DNA from: an uncultured Alphaproteobacteria bacterium
Lineage (GTDB): Bacteria; Pseudomonadota; Alphaproteobacteria; CAAHEQ01; UBA3637
Direction of reading: 5' to 3'
NCBI GenBank assembly: GCA_947586835.1
Contig: CANPXT010000002.1
Location: forward strand, 87,009 to 122,087
DNA: 35,079 nt
The position numbers were made by a program, and so were the translations under genes. Positions 8,456 to 17,075 of this stretch are shown here, piece after piece. Under the pieces are notes generated by a model. That model saw only the letters and a program-made list of their open reading frames with translations, searched no databases and was not told where the DNA came from. Position 1 is the stretch's first letter, and each line of letters opens with the position of its first letter.

Positions 8456-9244
8456 TTATCGCGTATGGGTTAAAACTTCTTTGGGTAAGCGCACCATTTT
8501 CATTTTTATTGCATTTTTTTGAATATCCTGACGCTCGTTTTCCCTTAACCGAACCCCACTCATCTCATTTAAATATTGCCGCCAACCGCTTGAGCGGGCA
8601 TAGTGCGTCACATATGTTGCAAAGCGACGTTTTTGCGCAAATGACATACGAGAAAAATCGATATTACCATCGGCCGATTTCGGTAACCGTAATGCAAAAT
8701 TTTTCTTTTCAATCAATGCTTTTTGATATTTCGTATACGGCCCGTGCACCGGTATTGTTTCATACATTTCATCATTCAATAACCAGTGTTGCACCTGCCG
8801 AGAAAGTTTAGCTGCCAAAGACATCATGGTTACATGATTTGCCTTTAAATTATTTTCAATAAACGAACGACGATGTTCCGTTTCTTTCTTGCGATTTTCT
8901 TTTAAATTTTTACGCGTTTGTTCCAACACATTCGTCAACATATCAATCGGCGATAACAACATAATTTCCATCAGAGCAAAAACCAAATCATCCGGCTTTT
9001 TAATCGATTCCATCTTTTTCAATTTTTCTAATCCCTTTTCAAGGACTTGATTCCAATCAATCGTGGATAAATCTTCTTTACGCATTGAAACTTCATCTAA
9101 ATAACCGTTTTCTCCGACAGGTAAACGCAACGTTTCATAAAGCTTTCGGGCTTTTTCTGCTTCGGCCTTATTTTCAAGCTGTCTCTTTTTTTCAGTTTGT
9201 TCGGAAGTTAAATCACTGATTGTTTCTTTTTTTCTTTGTTCCAT
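8456..9244 (-). CDS. Unknown 262-residue protein sharing a domain with the 645-residue protein at 17.8 kb
   Basis: I do not recognise a named family. Residues ~52-258 align along their length with residues ~270-480 of the protein at 17835-19772: NGYLDEVSM against NGYFDKVPV, LLSPIDMLT against LLAPMDMMT, FIENNLKAN against FIESNLKSN, WLLNDEMY against WLLNDPEY, GPYTKYQKALIEKKNFA against GPYSKYEQALKEKRDFA, and MSFAQKRRFATYVTHYA against MSRAQKKRYTTYMTHYA. The N-terminal 50 residues are charged and probably coiled-coil. There is no signal peptide or membrane segment. Start ATG 9244 has a strong AAAGGAGG site and its own promoter and terminator, so it is monocistronic. The relative lies next to VirB6-like genes, so a role linked to that system is possible but unproven. 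Confidence 0.8.
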   Translation of the reverse strand: MEQRKKETISDLTSEQTEKKRQLENKAEAEKARKLYETLRLPVGENGYLDEVSMRKEDLSTIDWNQVLEKGLEKLKKMESIKKPDDLVFALMEIMLLSPIDMLTNVLEQTRKNLKENRKKETEHRRSFIENNLKANHVTMMSLAAKLSRQVQHWLLNDEMYETIPVHGPYTKYQKALIEKKNFALRLPKSADGNIDFSRMSFAQKRRFATYVTHYARSSGWRQYLNEMSGVRLRENERQDIQKNAIKMKMVRLPKEVLTHTR

Positions 9245-9271
9245 TGCTTACCTCCTTTACGCTTATTTATT

Positions 9272-9299
9272 ATTATACCATATTTTGTAAAGAAGTCAA
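9272..9299 (-). promoter_or_regulatory. Sigma70 promoter of the 262-residue gene
   Basis: On minus, TTGACT (9294-9299), 16 bp, TATAAT (9272-9277). The short leader carries AAAGGAGG before the ATG. Confidence 0.75.
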
Positions 9300-9312
9300 C
9301 ATCTTCTTTATT

Positions 9313-9340
9313 AAAAAAAGGCGCCTGTAAAACAGGCGCC
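9313..9340 (-). terminator. Terminator of the candidate small RNA
   Basis: On minus, perfect 8-bp stem GGCGCCTG (9340-9333) / CAGGCGCC (9327-9320), 5-nt loop, then seven T (9319-9313). It lies upstream of the promoter for the 262-residue gene, so the two transcripts are separate. Confidence 0.85.
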
Positions 9341-9453
9341 TCATGAAAGAGGAACTCATAAAAAAAGGGGGGGGACGTTCTCTCTTTCACTAGACAATGT
9401 TGAACTAAAACATAGGGAGACTAACATGTTCAACATCATCATCTCAATCTCAT
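9313..9453 (-). ncRNA. Candidate small regulatory RNA with C-rich loops
   Basis: A strong minus-strand promoter (9460-9488) and a strong terminator bracket about 141 nt with no convincing ORF; the best is 28 codons with no good ribosome site. Three hairpins can be drawn. The first pairs ATGTTGAAC with GTTCAACAT (9436-9428 with 9405-9397), with CTCCC in its 22-nt loop. The second pairs TGAAAGAG-GAAC with GTTC-CTCTTTCA (9389-9377 with 9355-9344, one bulge), and its loop holds C8 then T7. The third is the GGCGCCTG/CAGGCGCC terminator (9340-9320) with a T7 tail. C-rich loops that pair with Shine-Dalgarno sequences are known from alphaproteobacterial Cuckoo RNAs and staphylococcal RsaE-type sRNAs. 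Expression and targets are inferred. Confidence 0.65.
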
Positions 9454-9459
9454 AGTTAC

Positions 9460-9488
9460 TGTATAACACTGTATTCAAAAATTGTCAA
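9460..9488 (-). promoter_or_regulatory. Strong sigma70 promoter of the candidate small RNA
   Basis: On minus, consensus TTGACA (9483-9488), exactly 17 bp, TATACA (9460-9465). The start site should be near 9453. Confidence 0.75.
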
Positions 9489-9776
9489 CACATTTTTAAA
9501 AAATATTTGACAAATGATGCAATTATTTTATAAATATATGAAAAATTTATTCTTTTTTAATCATTTTTTTTAATAAGCTTCCCATATTTTTATTCAAAAA
9601 CTTAATATTTTACTAACTTGTTCCCAAAAATGAATGATTTTTATATTAAAAAACGAATCGTCTTTATCGGAAAAAAAATTTACCATAAAAACCAAACAAA
9701 AAGAAAAAAACAAATTATTGAATTATATAAAAAATAAAAAAACTTATCTTCAAAAACTCATTGTAAACGCATTTTT
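9489..9776. other. AT-rich intergenic stretch, no gene seen
   Basis: About 290 bp with very high A+T and stops in all frames. I see no convincing ORF, RNA or repeat. It separates the small RNA promoter from the end of the site-2 protease gene. Confidence 0.5.
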
Positions 9777-10454
9777 TTAAAAACCCGTCAACATGCCGAT
9801 TATTTTCATAAATAACGGGAAAAGGGTATTAATAAACCAACCCAACACGTTAATACCAAAAAACGGTAATATAAAAATCAACAATAACAACAGCATAAAA
9901 CCGTATTTTTCCGTTTCTTGATATTTTCCGCTGAGCCGACGCGGTAACAGTGAAGCTAAAACACGCCCGCCATCAAGCGGTAAAATCGGAAACAAATTGA
10001 AAATGCCTAAAACAACACTTAATAACACACCGTTATAAACATTTTGCGCAATCCATATACCGATAAACGAATCGACCGCAACAAACGGTAAAATTAAACG
10101 CGCAAAAATAACAAATCCGATTGCCAGTAAAAAGTTTGTAACCGGTCCGGCCAAAGCAACCAACCCCATATCTCTTTTCGGATGATGCAATGCATTAAAA
10201 TCAACGGGAACAGGCTTTGCCCACCCAAACAAAACAGGTGCTTGAATTGCCAACAATAAAAGCGGAAGAAGCACCGTTCCCACTAAATCTATATGATCAA
10301 ACGGATTTAAGGTTAATCGTCCGGCTCGCAATGCTGTTTTATCACCTAATTTTAAAGCGATAAATCCGTGTGCAACCTCATGCAAAATCAACGAAAGCAA
10401 CAGTGGCAATACCCACGTTGTTAAAGTATAAATGATATTATCGACACCGAACAT
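9777..10454 (-). CDS. Site-2 protease family (M50) membrane metalloprotease
   Basis: A 225-residue integral membrane protein of the short S2P class. The zinc motif HEVAH is at residues 25-29 in the first helix, followed by GFIALKLGDKTA. NPFDHIDLVGTVLLPLLLL and AGPVTNFLLA occur mid-protein, and NLFPILPLDGGRV carries the third zinc ligand Asp. About five hydrophobic segments are visible. These enzymes cleave substrates within the membrane; no PDZ domain is present, and the substrate is unknown. The ATG begins one base after the stop of the upstream SPOR-domain gene, so the two are probably co-transcribed. Confidence 0.9.
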   Translation of the reverse strand: MFGVDNIIYTLTTWVLPLLLSLILHEVAHGFIALKLGDKTALRAGRLTLNPFDHIDLVGTVLLPLLLLAIQAPVLFGWAKPVPVDFNALHHPKRDMGLVALAGPVTNFLLAIGFVIFARLILPFVAVDSFIGIWIAQNVYNGVLLSVVLGIFNLFPILPLDGGRVLASLLPRRLSGKYQETEKYGFMLLLLLIFILPFFGINVLGWFINTLFPLFMKIIGMLTGF

Positions 10455-10455
10455 T

Positions 10456-11631
10456 CTATTTAACCGGCATACAATCTTGCTTATGAGCTTTCAGTTTACC
10501 GCACAATTCCGCAGCCGCTTCGCGCGAAGCGAATGAGCCGACTTTTAACCGATAAAATTGACCTTTTCCGGCAATGGTTGCCGTTTCAATTTCATGAGGT
10601 AATCCCGAAAGCATTGCTTTTTGCTGTTGCTGAATTTTTAACCAAGCTTTTTCCACGGCTGCTTTGTTGTTGGAGGCAAACAACTGCACACGCCAAGCAC
10701 CTTTTTGAACTTTTTTCGCAGCATTTTCAGCTGTACTATTGACCTTTTCTTCTTTCTTAACGCTCGGTTGCGCTATTTGAACCGGCTCAATTTTCGGTTC
10801 GGGATTTTTGATAACTTCCGGCACGGGGGTCGGCTCAACCGTCTGAGCTGATTTCGGCTGTATTTGTACAGGTTTCGGTTGGAGAACCGACTGTTGTGCA
10901 GGCTGTTGCTGTACAGGCTGTGGTTGAACAACCGATGGACGGGTAACCGGCTGTTGATCGACCGGTGCCGGCTGATTTTTTTGTTCTGTCGGCTGAACTG
11001 CTGCCGGCGATGCTTCATCTAACGGATTAATCGGCTTTACGGCATTCATATCAACAAACTTTTGTTCCGGTGTATTATCTTCAATGGACAAAATTTGCGG
11101 CATAACGGGCTTTTCGGGTTCGGGAAACAAACTTTCAACCTTAGCCGCCACATTTTCAGAACGAATACGGTTATAAACCAGTTTATCTTGATCGGGAATA
11201 TTAATACCGCCGGCCTTTTCGGGTAATTCTTTAATTACAACCGGTTCCGCGGTTATGGTCACAACTTCACTCATATCTTCCGGCTCATTATTAAAAATAA
11301 AAAAGCCCGCCAAAACAACCGCCAAAATACCGGCAAACAATGTCAATCCGATCAGGTGGATTTTCATGGAAGAAAACTTTTTTTCTTCCATGAACGACTC
11401 GTTCAATACAGAATCACTTGCAAACGGTGATGTAAACGGAGTATCAGAATCGGATTGCAAATCGGCAAAAGCACTGTTTAGAGCTGATTCGTTCCGATTC
11501 GTCTGTTCGGTGGACGTTATCGACTCGGATGACGTATTTTCAGCCGTTTGTGAGGTTAAATTTTCAAATGTCGGCTCACGACGATGTGTTAAATCTTCCG
11601 AAATTTCTCTGATTTTATCGAACTCATCCAT
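10456..11631 (-). CDS. SPOR-domain membrane-anchored protein
   Basis: A 391-residue protein with a Ser/Thr-rich cytoplasmic N-terminus (~1-90), one membrane segment (IGLTLFAGILAVVLAGFFIF, ~94-113), a long Pro/Gln/Val-rich periplasmic linker (~190-305, many PVQ/QP repeats), and a C-terminal SPOR domain (~312-391; WRVQLFASNNKAAVEKAW and FYRLKVGSFASREAAAELC). SPOR domains bind peptidoglycan lacking stem peptides and direct proteins to division septa, as in FtsN and DedD, so a cell-division or wall role is likely. A GGAG site precedes ATG 11631. It sits directly upstream of the site-2 protease gene. Assignment to a specific SPOR protein is not possible from sequence alone. Confidence 0.85.
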   Translation of the reverse strand: MDEFDKIREISEDLTHRREPTFENLTSQTAENTSSESITSTEQTNRNESALNSAFADLQSDSDTPFTSPFASDSVLNESFMEEKKFSSMKIHLIGLTLFAGILAVVLAGFFIFNNEPEDMSEVVTITAEPVVIKELPEKAGGINIPDQDKLVYNRIRSENVAAKVESLFPEPEKPVMPQILSIEDNTPEQKFVDMNAVKPINPLDEASPAAVQPTEQKNQPAPVDQQPVTRPSVVQPQPVQQQPAQQSVLQPKPVQIQPKSAQTVEPTPVPEVIKNPEPKIEPVQIAQPSVKKEEKVNSTAENAAKKVQKGAWRVQLFASNNKAAVEKAWLKIQQQQKAMLSGLPHEIETATIAGKGQFYRLKVGSFASREAAAELCGKLKAHKQDCMPVK

Positions 11632-11741
11632 AAAAAAACTCCTTTTTTATACAATTTAGTTGAAAATAGCACAAAAAGACACCTTAAATCAAGAACTATT
11701 TTCATTTTATAAAAAAAATTATAAAAACAATAAAAAAACTC

Positions 11742-11770
11742 TTGACGATTTTTAAATTATAAGATATAAA
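11742..11770 (+). promoter_or_regulatory. Sigma70 promoter of tRNA-Leu
   Basis: TTGACG (11742-11747), 17 bp, TATAAA (11765-11770), about 20 bp before the tRNA. Confidence 0.75.
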
Positions 11771-11789
11771 ACAAATTACTTTCTACCAC

Positions 11790-11878
11790 GCGGATATGGC
11801 GGAACTGGTAGACGCAACAGACTTAAAATCTGTTGGGACTTTGCTCCCGTGCCGGTTCGATTCCGGCTTTCCGCACCA
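11790..11878 (+). tRNA. tRNA-Leu (UAA)
   Basis: An 89-nt class II tRNA. Acceptor GCGGATA-type start pairs with TTTCCGC-type end with A discriminator and CCA. Anticodon stem ACAGA/TCTGT holds loop CTTAAAA with anticodon TAA (11824-11826). A long variable arm (TGGGACTTTGCTCCCG) precedes the T arm GCCGG-TTCGATT-CCGGC. Confidence 0.97.
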
Positions 11879-11907
11879 AAAAACCTTGGAAAACCAAGGT
11901 TTTTTTT
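11879..11907. terminator. Bidirectional terminator after tRNA-Leu
   Basis: AACCTTGG and CCAAGGTT form a stem with an A4 loop (11881-11902), preceded by A and followed by T8. It follows tRNA-Leu directly and can also end the convergent VirB6-like operon. Confidence 0.85.
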
Positions 11908-12059
11908 ATATTTTTTCTTTTAAAATTATTTTTTAAATAATTATATCGTTTCTGATCCGTTTTCAAGGCTTTAAAAATATAAAAAAGGAAATAGAGCCAC
12001 GGAACAATTAAAACTTTATTTTTAATTATAACATAACTTTTGTTTCGAATAATCAATTA

Positions 12060-14099
12060 TTATTTATTTTGATTATTTCCTGATGACTTTTTATTTTCCG
12101 ATTCTTTATCTTTTACGCCAAAGACATTTTGATTGATAATTTTAGCAGCAGATTCGGTATATGTTCCCTTCGCGCTTGCTTTACTGCTTTCTTTTGGCAG
12201 ACTATTCTGAATTTTTTCACGCGTTTTGGCATAACTTGACGACACTAAGCCGGCAGTAGCTCCCACACCGGCAGCGCCTAATCTTGCCATACCGCCCAGA
12301 CCTTTCCCTGCCGTTTGAATACCCATTATCACCTCATCCGACACGGCTTGTCTGTTTAACCAAGCATCTAAAATACGCTCAACCAAAAGAGACGTATTGT
12401 TTATGATTGTAATGGAAATCAATGCATAAACAAGCAATAGCAATATGGCATGCGCCGGAGACATACCGATCAACTCATCAACGGCAAAATCAATTAATTT
12501 TTCCGTTAACCCGGAGAAAAATGAACCATCGTCATCACTTTTCGGCTGAAACAATTCGGCACCCGTAAAGGCATCCATTACGGTTGTAGGCGAACCGGAA
12601 ATAATTCCCCAACCGATGGCCAAACCTACTTTTCCGGACAGCATATTGCTGAGACCAATCATCACCAACGCCACATTTAAAGAAAGAGCAATTAATGTTC
12701 CCAGTGCATGCAAAACCAAAGCCCACGCATTTTTCACATATTCACGCGTTGCTTTAAAGACAAAAGCAACCATCCAGAAAGGCAACAAAATAACAACAAA
12801 CCCCAGCTGAATAACGGATAAGATAATATGATACGCAATCATAAACATAATAAGCGAAAAGATTAAGACAATAACGGCACCGGCCAACAAAGCTCCGATA
12901 CGCGGTATGCCGAAAGATGAATTTCCGCCGACAGACGTACTGTCACTGTTCGATTTTTGCGATATGCCCGAAAAACAAGCAAGCCCCTGACCTAAACTAA
13001 TCATCGGCGCAACTTGGTGATAAACCGTACAAACGGTACACAACAAGCCGTTGATTGAGGCTTGATCCAAAAACGCCGTTGTATCATCCGATATATTATT
13101 CATATTATTACAATATTTGCATGTCGGATTTACACCGCCGGTAACAATTTTTTGTAAAATATTTAACGCTTTGCCGGCTTTTTTTGCTTCCACACGTCCC
13201 GCATCGGAAAAAACCTGCGTTAATCCTGCCGTATACTGTACAAAGGGCGAAATGGTATATTTATATATTTCCGGAACAGGCAAATGCAAAAAGGCGGCAA
13301 TAATCAACACCAGAATAGTTTTATTCAAAACATTCGTTAAATATTCCGAAATACGCGCAAAACCAAACTTTCCGAAAAACGCTAACGTCACATAAGCCAA
13401 CCACAATAAAAACAAACCACCCATTAAATTCAGCGCCGCCATTTTCATAACCGGGTAAGAAGCTTGGGCAATTTCTTGAATGGCGGTAATGACCAACGCC
13501 GTTACATCACACGGCCAACAGGAATCTTTATTAAGAATATTTTTTACAATACTGGCAATAGGGCTGCATCCCGTTGCCATACTGCTATAAGCTTTTCCCG
13601 CAATTTCATTATACTTTACGGCATTTTCACAATCGGTGCTGAATTGATTTTGATAGTCGGTATTTTGACAGGCAATAACGGCTCGAGATGCCCAGTATGC
13701 CGTTTCGGCATTGACGGTCGGCGCGGTTTCGCCTTTCATAATACTATCATACTGGCTCAAAGCCGGATCATTTTTGGCTTGTTGGGAAAAACTGTTAATC
13801 CAGCTTTTATAATCCTCCAGTTTTTCCTGTTGTCCGTTTACGCTGACACTAATATCATCTGCCAATGCGACAGAAGGCAAAAATGAAAATACCGTAACAA
13901 CAGCTAATCCGATAAAGAGAAATAACTTATACCGCCGCGTTTTTACTAACAAATAAACACATGCACCGCCGCCAATCAAAAGTGTTAAAGCAAAACAAAT
14001 CCAAAACACGGTTTCTCCGTCTCCCAAATTCAGTTGAGAAAGCGTCATTCCAACACTTATTAAGAAAACAAAGAAGAAAAGTCGAAGAATATGTTTCAT
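12060..14099 (-). CDS. VirB6/TrbL-like type IV secretion membrane protein, paralogue 3
   Basis: A 679-residue polytopic protein, third and last of the minus-strand set. Two helices (~7-24, ~30-52) and a third (~59-80) ending in a signal-peptidase-like SVALADD precede a Cys-rich soluble region. The core starts at CWPCDVTALVITAIQEIA, followed by several helices (MGGLFLLWLAYVTLAFF, ILVLIIAAFLHLP, and a long ALLAGAVIVLIFSLIMFMIAYHIILSVIQLGFVVILLPFW block) and a final helix near ~570-590. The hydrophilic C-tail has KTREKIQNSLPKES. This layout, and the CW(P/F)C motif shared with the next two genes, suggests the VirB6/TrbL inner-membrane channel component of T4SS. AAGGAG lies in front of ATG 14099. 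Extra cysteines (CKYCNNM, CTVC) suggest disulphides in a periplasmic loop. Family call is moderate. Confidence 0.65.
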   Translation of the reverse strand: MKHILRLFFFVFLISVGMTLSQLNLGDGETVFWICFALTLLIGGGACVYLLVKTRRYKLFLFIGLAVVTVFSFLPSVALADDISVSVNGQQEKLEDYKSWINSFSQQAKNDPALSQYDSIMKGETAPTVNAETAYWASRAVIACQNTDYQNQFSTDCENAVKYNEIAGKAYSSMATGCSPIASIVKNILNKDSCWPCDVTALVITAIQEIAQASYPVMKMAALNLMGGLFLLWLAYVTLAFFGKFGFARISEYLTNVLNKTILVLIIAAFLHLPVPEIYKYTISPFVQYTAGLTQVFSDAGRVEAKKAGKALNILQKIVTGGVNPTCKYCNNMNNISDDTTAFLDQASINGLLCTVCTVYHQVAPMISLGQGLACFSGISQKSNSDSTSVGGNSSFGIPRIGALLAGAVIVLIFSLIMFMIAYHIILSVIQLGFVVILLPFWMVAFVFKATREYVKNAWALVLHALGTLIALSLNVALVMIGLSNMLSGKVGLAIGWGIISGSPTTVMDAFTGAELFQPKSDDDGSFFSGLTEKLIDFAVDELIGMSPAHAILLLLVYALISITIINNTSLLVERILDAWLNRQAVSDEVIMGIQTAGKGLGGMARLGAAGVGATAGLVSSSYAKTREKIQNSLPKESSKASAKGTYTESAAKIINQNVFGVKDKESENKKSSGNNQNK

Positions 14100-14108
14100 G
14101 TTTTCTCC

Positions 14109-15434
14109 TTACCCTGCCGGTTTTTGATTTTGAGGCGGTCGTCCTTGATTGGCCTGCTCCGCCGCACTCAATCCGCGCGATTGACTTTCTTTCGACGGCT
14201 CCGTGATGTCTTTCATGAGTCCTTGCGTGGCGCCCATTGCTATCGATGTGCCGACAGCACCTCCGACGCCGGTTCCTGCCAAAGCAAAGCCACCCAAAGC
14301 AATTCCGATATTTTTGCCGATATTAATAGCACGCGTAATACCTTGCAACATCATGGAACGGTTAATATCGCCCACCAATTTCGAGGAAATATTCGGAATA
14401 TCGTTGGACATACGGAACATAATATATGTTAAAGCACAGAATGCCAAAAACTGATCTTTCATATTTTTCAAATTCATCATTAAAAGCGGGTCGGTTAAAA
14501 TTTTACCCGGCGACAGAATATTGTCTGAAAACACCTGCACTACGTGAATCATGACTGCCATATAAATGCCCGTGACCACAATCTGCCCCATGGAAACAAA
14601 CAGCACTTTCCACATGGGCGTTACATAAACTTTAGTGGACGGAAACACATATAACACCAATGTTAACGGGAAAAAGATGATAACAGCCCCCAACAAAGCA
14701 AATGCTTCAATAAACAACAACGGAATAACCAACATTAAATAGAAGAAAACGGCCGTCACGAATAAACCCAACACAACCAGAGTGGGATCTGACTTAAAGA
14801 TCATGTGCACGCCCAAGCTCATACCGCCGTGGAAGCCGACATAAATGCGGTACACCAAATCTTGTATTTGTCGACCGATATTTTCCGTAAAAATACTCGA
14901 AGATGTAGCAATATCACCAATATAAACATGACCCGTTGCCAAACTTTTGGATATGGTCGGACTTGCAAACATCACATTTAACGTTAAGTCAATAAAACCT
15001 TGCAAAACGGTTGTGACAATTAAATCCAAAAAATACATCGTATAGTCTTTTGAACCGATAATAACGGCCACAACCATGGCTTTAAAAAGAACCGTTGCCA
15101 TATTACTGACAAAATCTTTTAAATTCGGCTCCTTAATCGAAGCAACCAATTTCCCGACCGTAAAACAAATCCAAAACAATAAACCGATACCCAATATTAA
15201 CAAAGCATCGTCGCATAAGGCGGGATAAACTTTCGTAACAATATCTCCGATAGCTTCCCATATAACCTTATACATGGTGCACGGCCAACAGTTTTGCTCT
15301 TTGGCCAACATAAGCTCTGTAATAGTTGAGGCATTAATATTCGTATCACAACCGCCCAACAACAGAAGCGGAAATAAAATTACCCCTTTGGAAAGTTTTT
15401 GTAAAAAGCAACGAAATTTGTTCAAATAAATCAT
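14109..15434 (-). CDS. VirB6/TrbL-like type IV secretion membrane protein with lipoprotein signal, paralogue 2
   Basis: A 441-residue protein. The N-terminus ends in a lipobox (LLLLGGC, Cys29), so the mature protein may be lipid-anchored on its periplasmic face. CWPCTMYKVIWEAIGDIVTKVYP then begins the shared core: helices at LLILGIGLLFWICFTVGKL, FKAMVVAVIIGSKDYTMYFLDLI, VVLGLFVTAVFFYLMLVIPLLFIEAFALLGAVIIFFPLTLVLYVFP, and a glycine-rich end (GIALGGFALAGTGVGGAVGTSIAMG). AGGAAAG precedes ATG 15434. It lies 23 bp after the preceding gene stop and 9 bp before the next start, with the next Shine-Dalgarno in the gap. A lipidated VirB6-like protein is unusual. Exact pairing with a T4SS type is not possible because no ATPase or core-complex gene is in the window. 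Confidence 0.65.
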   Translation of the reverse strand: MIYLNKFRCFLQKLSKGVILFPLLLLGGCDTNINASTITELMLAKEQNCWPCTMYKVIWEAIGDIVTKVYPALCDDALLILGIGLLFWICFTVGKLVASIKEPNLKDFVSNMATVLFKAMVVAVIIGSKDYTMYFLDLIVTTVLQGFIDLTLNVMFASPTISKSLATGHVYIGDIATSSSIFTENIGRQIQDLVYRIYVGFHGGMSLGVHMIFKSDPTLVVLGLFVTAVFFYLMLVIPLLFIEAFALLGAVIIFFPLTLVLYVFPSTKVYVTPMWKVLFVSMGQIVVTGIYMAVMIHVVQVFSDNILSPGKILTDPLLMMNLKNMKDQFLAFCALTYIMFRMSNDIPNISSKLVGDINRSMMLQGITRAINIGKNIGIALGGFALAGTGVGGAVGTSIAMGATQGLMKDITEPSKESQSRGLSAAEQANQGRPPQNQKPAG

Positions 15435-15457
15435 TCGCTTTCCTGTTATCTTTCAGG

Positions 15458-16978
15458 TTATTGTCCGTTTGTTGTTTGCCCGGTGTTCGTTGTTTGGGTG
15501 TTCGTTGTCTGCCCGCTTGTTGACTGTGGCGTATAAGTATTTTTGGGAGCAGCCTTTGATGTTGAAGTATTATCACTGCCACTACCGGTAAACACATCCA
15601 TAATACTTTCTTTTTCTTTCAAACCAAATACGCCTCTAACCATATCACTACCCGTTTTACCGACCGATTGAGCCGTTTCATAACCCGCACCGGCAAACGC
15701 TTTTGATAAACCAAGCATTGTACCGCCAGCAGCAGCACCGCTCGCAATGGCAGCACTGACGGCAGCAACCATATTATCAGCCGATTGCATACCGTAAACG
15801 CTGGTAATACGCGTCGCCAACTCGGGCGCCGATTTCAATAATTCACGACACAGGAAGCCCAAGGCAAGCGTTAACAAAGTATTTGAAGAGAACGCACTGG
15901 CTTTTTTACCGGCAATTAAATCGTAACCCGGAATCATGGAAGTCAAAATATCATCGGCATTCGGAAGCATATAACCCAAAAGCTGCAAGACCAAAGCCGC
16001 CAAAATACCGAAAATCATAATTGACAAACAGGAATGAATAAACATATCCCATGCTTTTTTGGTATATTGCGCCGTAACGGGAAACACCCATAACACAACC
16101 CAAAACGGCAACAAAGCCAAAACAAATGTCAATTGAATCGCCATATTAATCACTTGGAACGGAACCGTTATTAATAAAGTTGCAAACGATAAAAAGACGA
16201 CACCGCCCGACAGGAAACTACTGACATCATAGAATACAACGGAAGATAAGCCACTTAAAACAATTAACACCAATCCGACAGCCAACCCGACAACCAAGTT
16301 CGCCGAAATTTTGGCGACAATGGCAATTAAACTATCGACTAACGCACTGTTGATAAAAGCACCGCTCGAGTTGTCTCCCGGATTTGTCGTTGCCCAAGCG
16401 GTAATAGCATTCTCGGCTTGCGCTCTGGCTCCGGCCGCATCATTGGTATAATCAAGCATTTTATCCACTTGCCTGTAAATTTTATTATCAACATGCACAT
16501 TATCCAACACATTTAAGGCAAACTCGGCAGAATAAGCCACAAACGGCGTAATAATGGTATCAACGATAAACGGCGCGGAAGTCAAAATGACCGCTGCGAT
16601 AATAACGCGCCCCAAAACTTTAAACATTTCGCCCATAAATTGCATTAAATCAACTTCTTGCAATTTAACCACCATGGCACCCACTTTGAAAGCAATGAAA
16701 AATAATGTACCGACACCCAACATTAACAACAAAACACCTTCTGTTTTGTCATAAACGGCACTGGCTATTCGATTGGCACTCTCTAATAATGTTCTGATAA
16801 TCGGGCAAAACCAACACCAGTTATTCAAACCGCTGTCAAAACCCAAAAGGCTCATAACGGCCTTAAAAATTGTTCCACCGATTTTTGTTAACCAACTGGT
16901 TGCTTGTGCCGAAAAAGGCACAAAACATAAAAGTGTTAAAATACAAACGGTTAATGCAAGAAAAAGACGTTTTTTCAT
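15458..16978 (-). CDS. VirB6/TrbL-like type IV secretion membrane protein, paralogue 1
   Basis: A 506-residue protein with a clear Sec signal peptide (MKKRLFLALTVCILTLLCFVP, cleavage after SAQA). CWFCPIIRTLLESANRIASAVYD is the same motif as CWPC in the two downstream paralogues, and is followed by helices GVLLLMLGVGTLFFIAFKVGAMV, VLGRVIIAAVILTSAPFIVD, LVVGLAVGLVLIVLSGLSSVVFY and a further block to VLWVFP. A Thr/Gln/Asn-rich tail (TNTQTTNTGQTTNGQ) ends the protein. It is first in a three-gene minus operon with its own promoter; AAGGGG precedes ATG 16978. VirB6-like proteins form part of the T4SS inner-membrane channel. Rickettsiales are known to carry several VirB6 copies in a row, a similar arrangement. 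Confidence 0.65.
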   Translation of the reverse strand: MKKRLFLALTVCILTLLCFVPFSAQATSWLTKIGGTIFKAVMSLLGFDSGLNNWCWFCPIIRTLLESANRIASAVYDKTEGVLLLMLGVGTLFFIAFKVGAMVVKLQEVDLMQFMGEMFKVLGRVIIAAVILTSAPFIVDTIITPFVAYSAEFALNVLDNVHVDNKIYRQVDKMLDYTNDAAGARAQAENAITAWATTNPGDNSSGAFINSALVDSLIAIVAKISANLVVGLAVGLVLIVLSGLSSVVFYDVSSFLSGGVVFLSFATLLITVPFQVINMAIQLTFVLALLPFWVVLWVFPVTAQYTKKAWDMFIHSCLSIMIFGILAALVLQLLGYMLPNADDILTSMIPGYDLIAGKKASAFSSNTLLTLALGFLCRELLKSAPELATRITSVYGMQSADNMVAAVSAAIASGAAAGGTMLGLSKAFAGAGYETAQSVGKTGSDMVRGVFGLKEKESIMDVFTGSGSDNTSTSKAAPKNTYTPQSTSGQTTNTQTTNTGQTTNGQ

Positions 16979-17014
16979 TGATTTTTCCCCTTAAAAATTA
17001 ATCCTTATACTACT

Positions 17015-17043
17015 ATATTACACCATATTTTTAAAAAAAACAA
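17015..17043 (-). promoter_or_regulatory. Promoter of the VirB6-like operon
   Basis: On minus, TTGTTT (17038-17043), 17 bp, TAATAT (17015-17020), about 37 bp before the start codon. Confidence 0.5.
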
Positions 17044-17075
17044 CACTTTTTAGTAGATTTTTTAAAATTTATGTT

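Noticed and set aside
9313..9453. SRP or 6S RNA as identity of the small RNA
   Set aside because: The SRP tetraloop domain and the long 6S open-promoter-like hairpin are both absent.
12006..12027. AATTAAAA/TTTTAATT hairpin after the VirB6-like operon as terminator
   Set aside because: All A-T stem with no T tract; the stronger bidirectional terminator at 11879-11907 is a better candidate.
11823..12056. 77-residue minus-strand ORF
   Set aside because: It runs through tRNA-Leu and its terminator and lacks a ribosome site.
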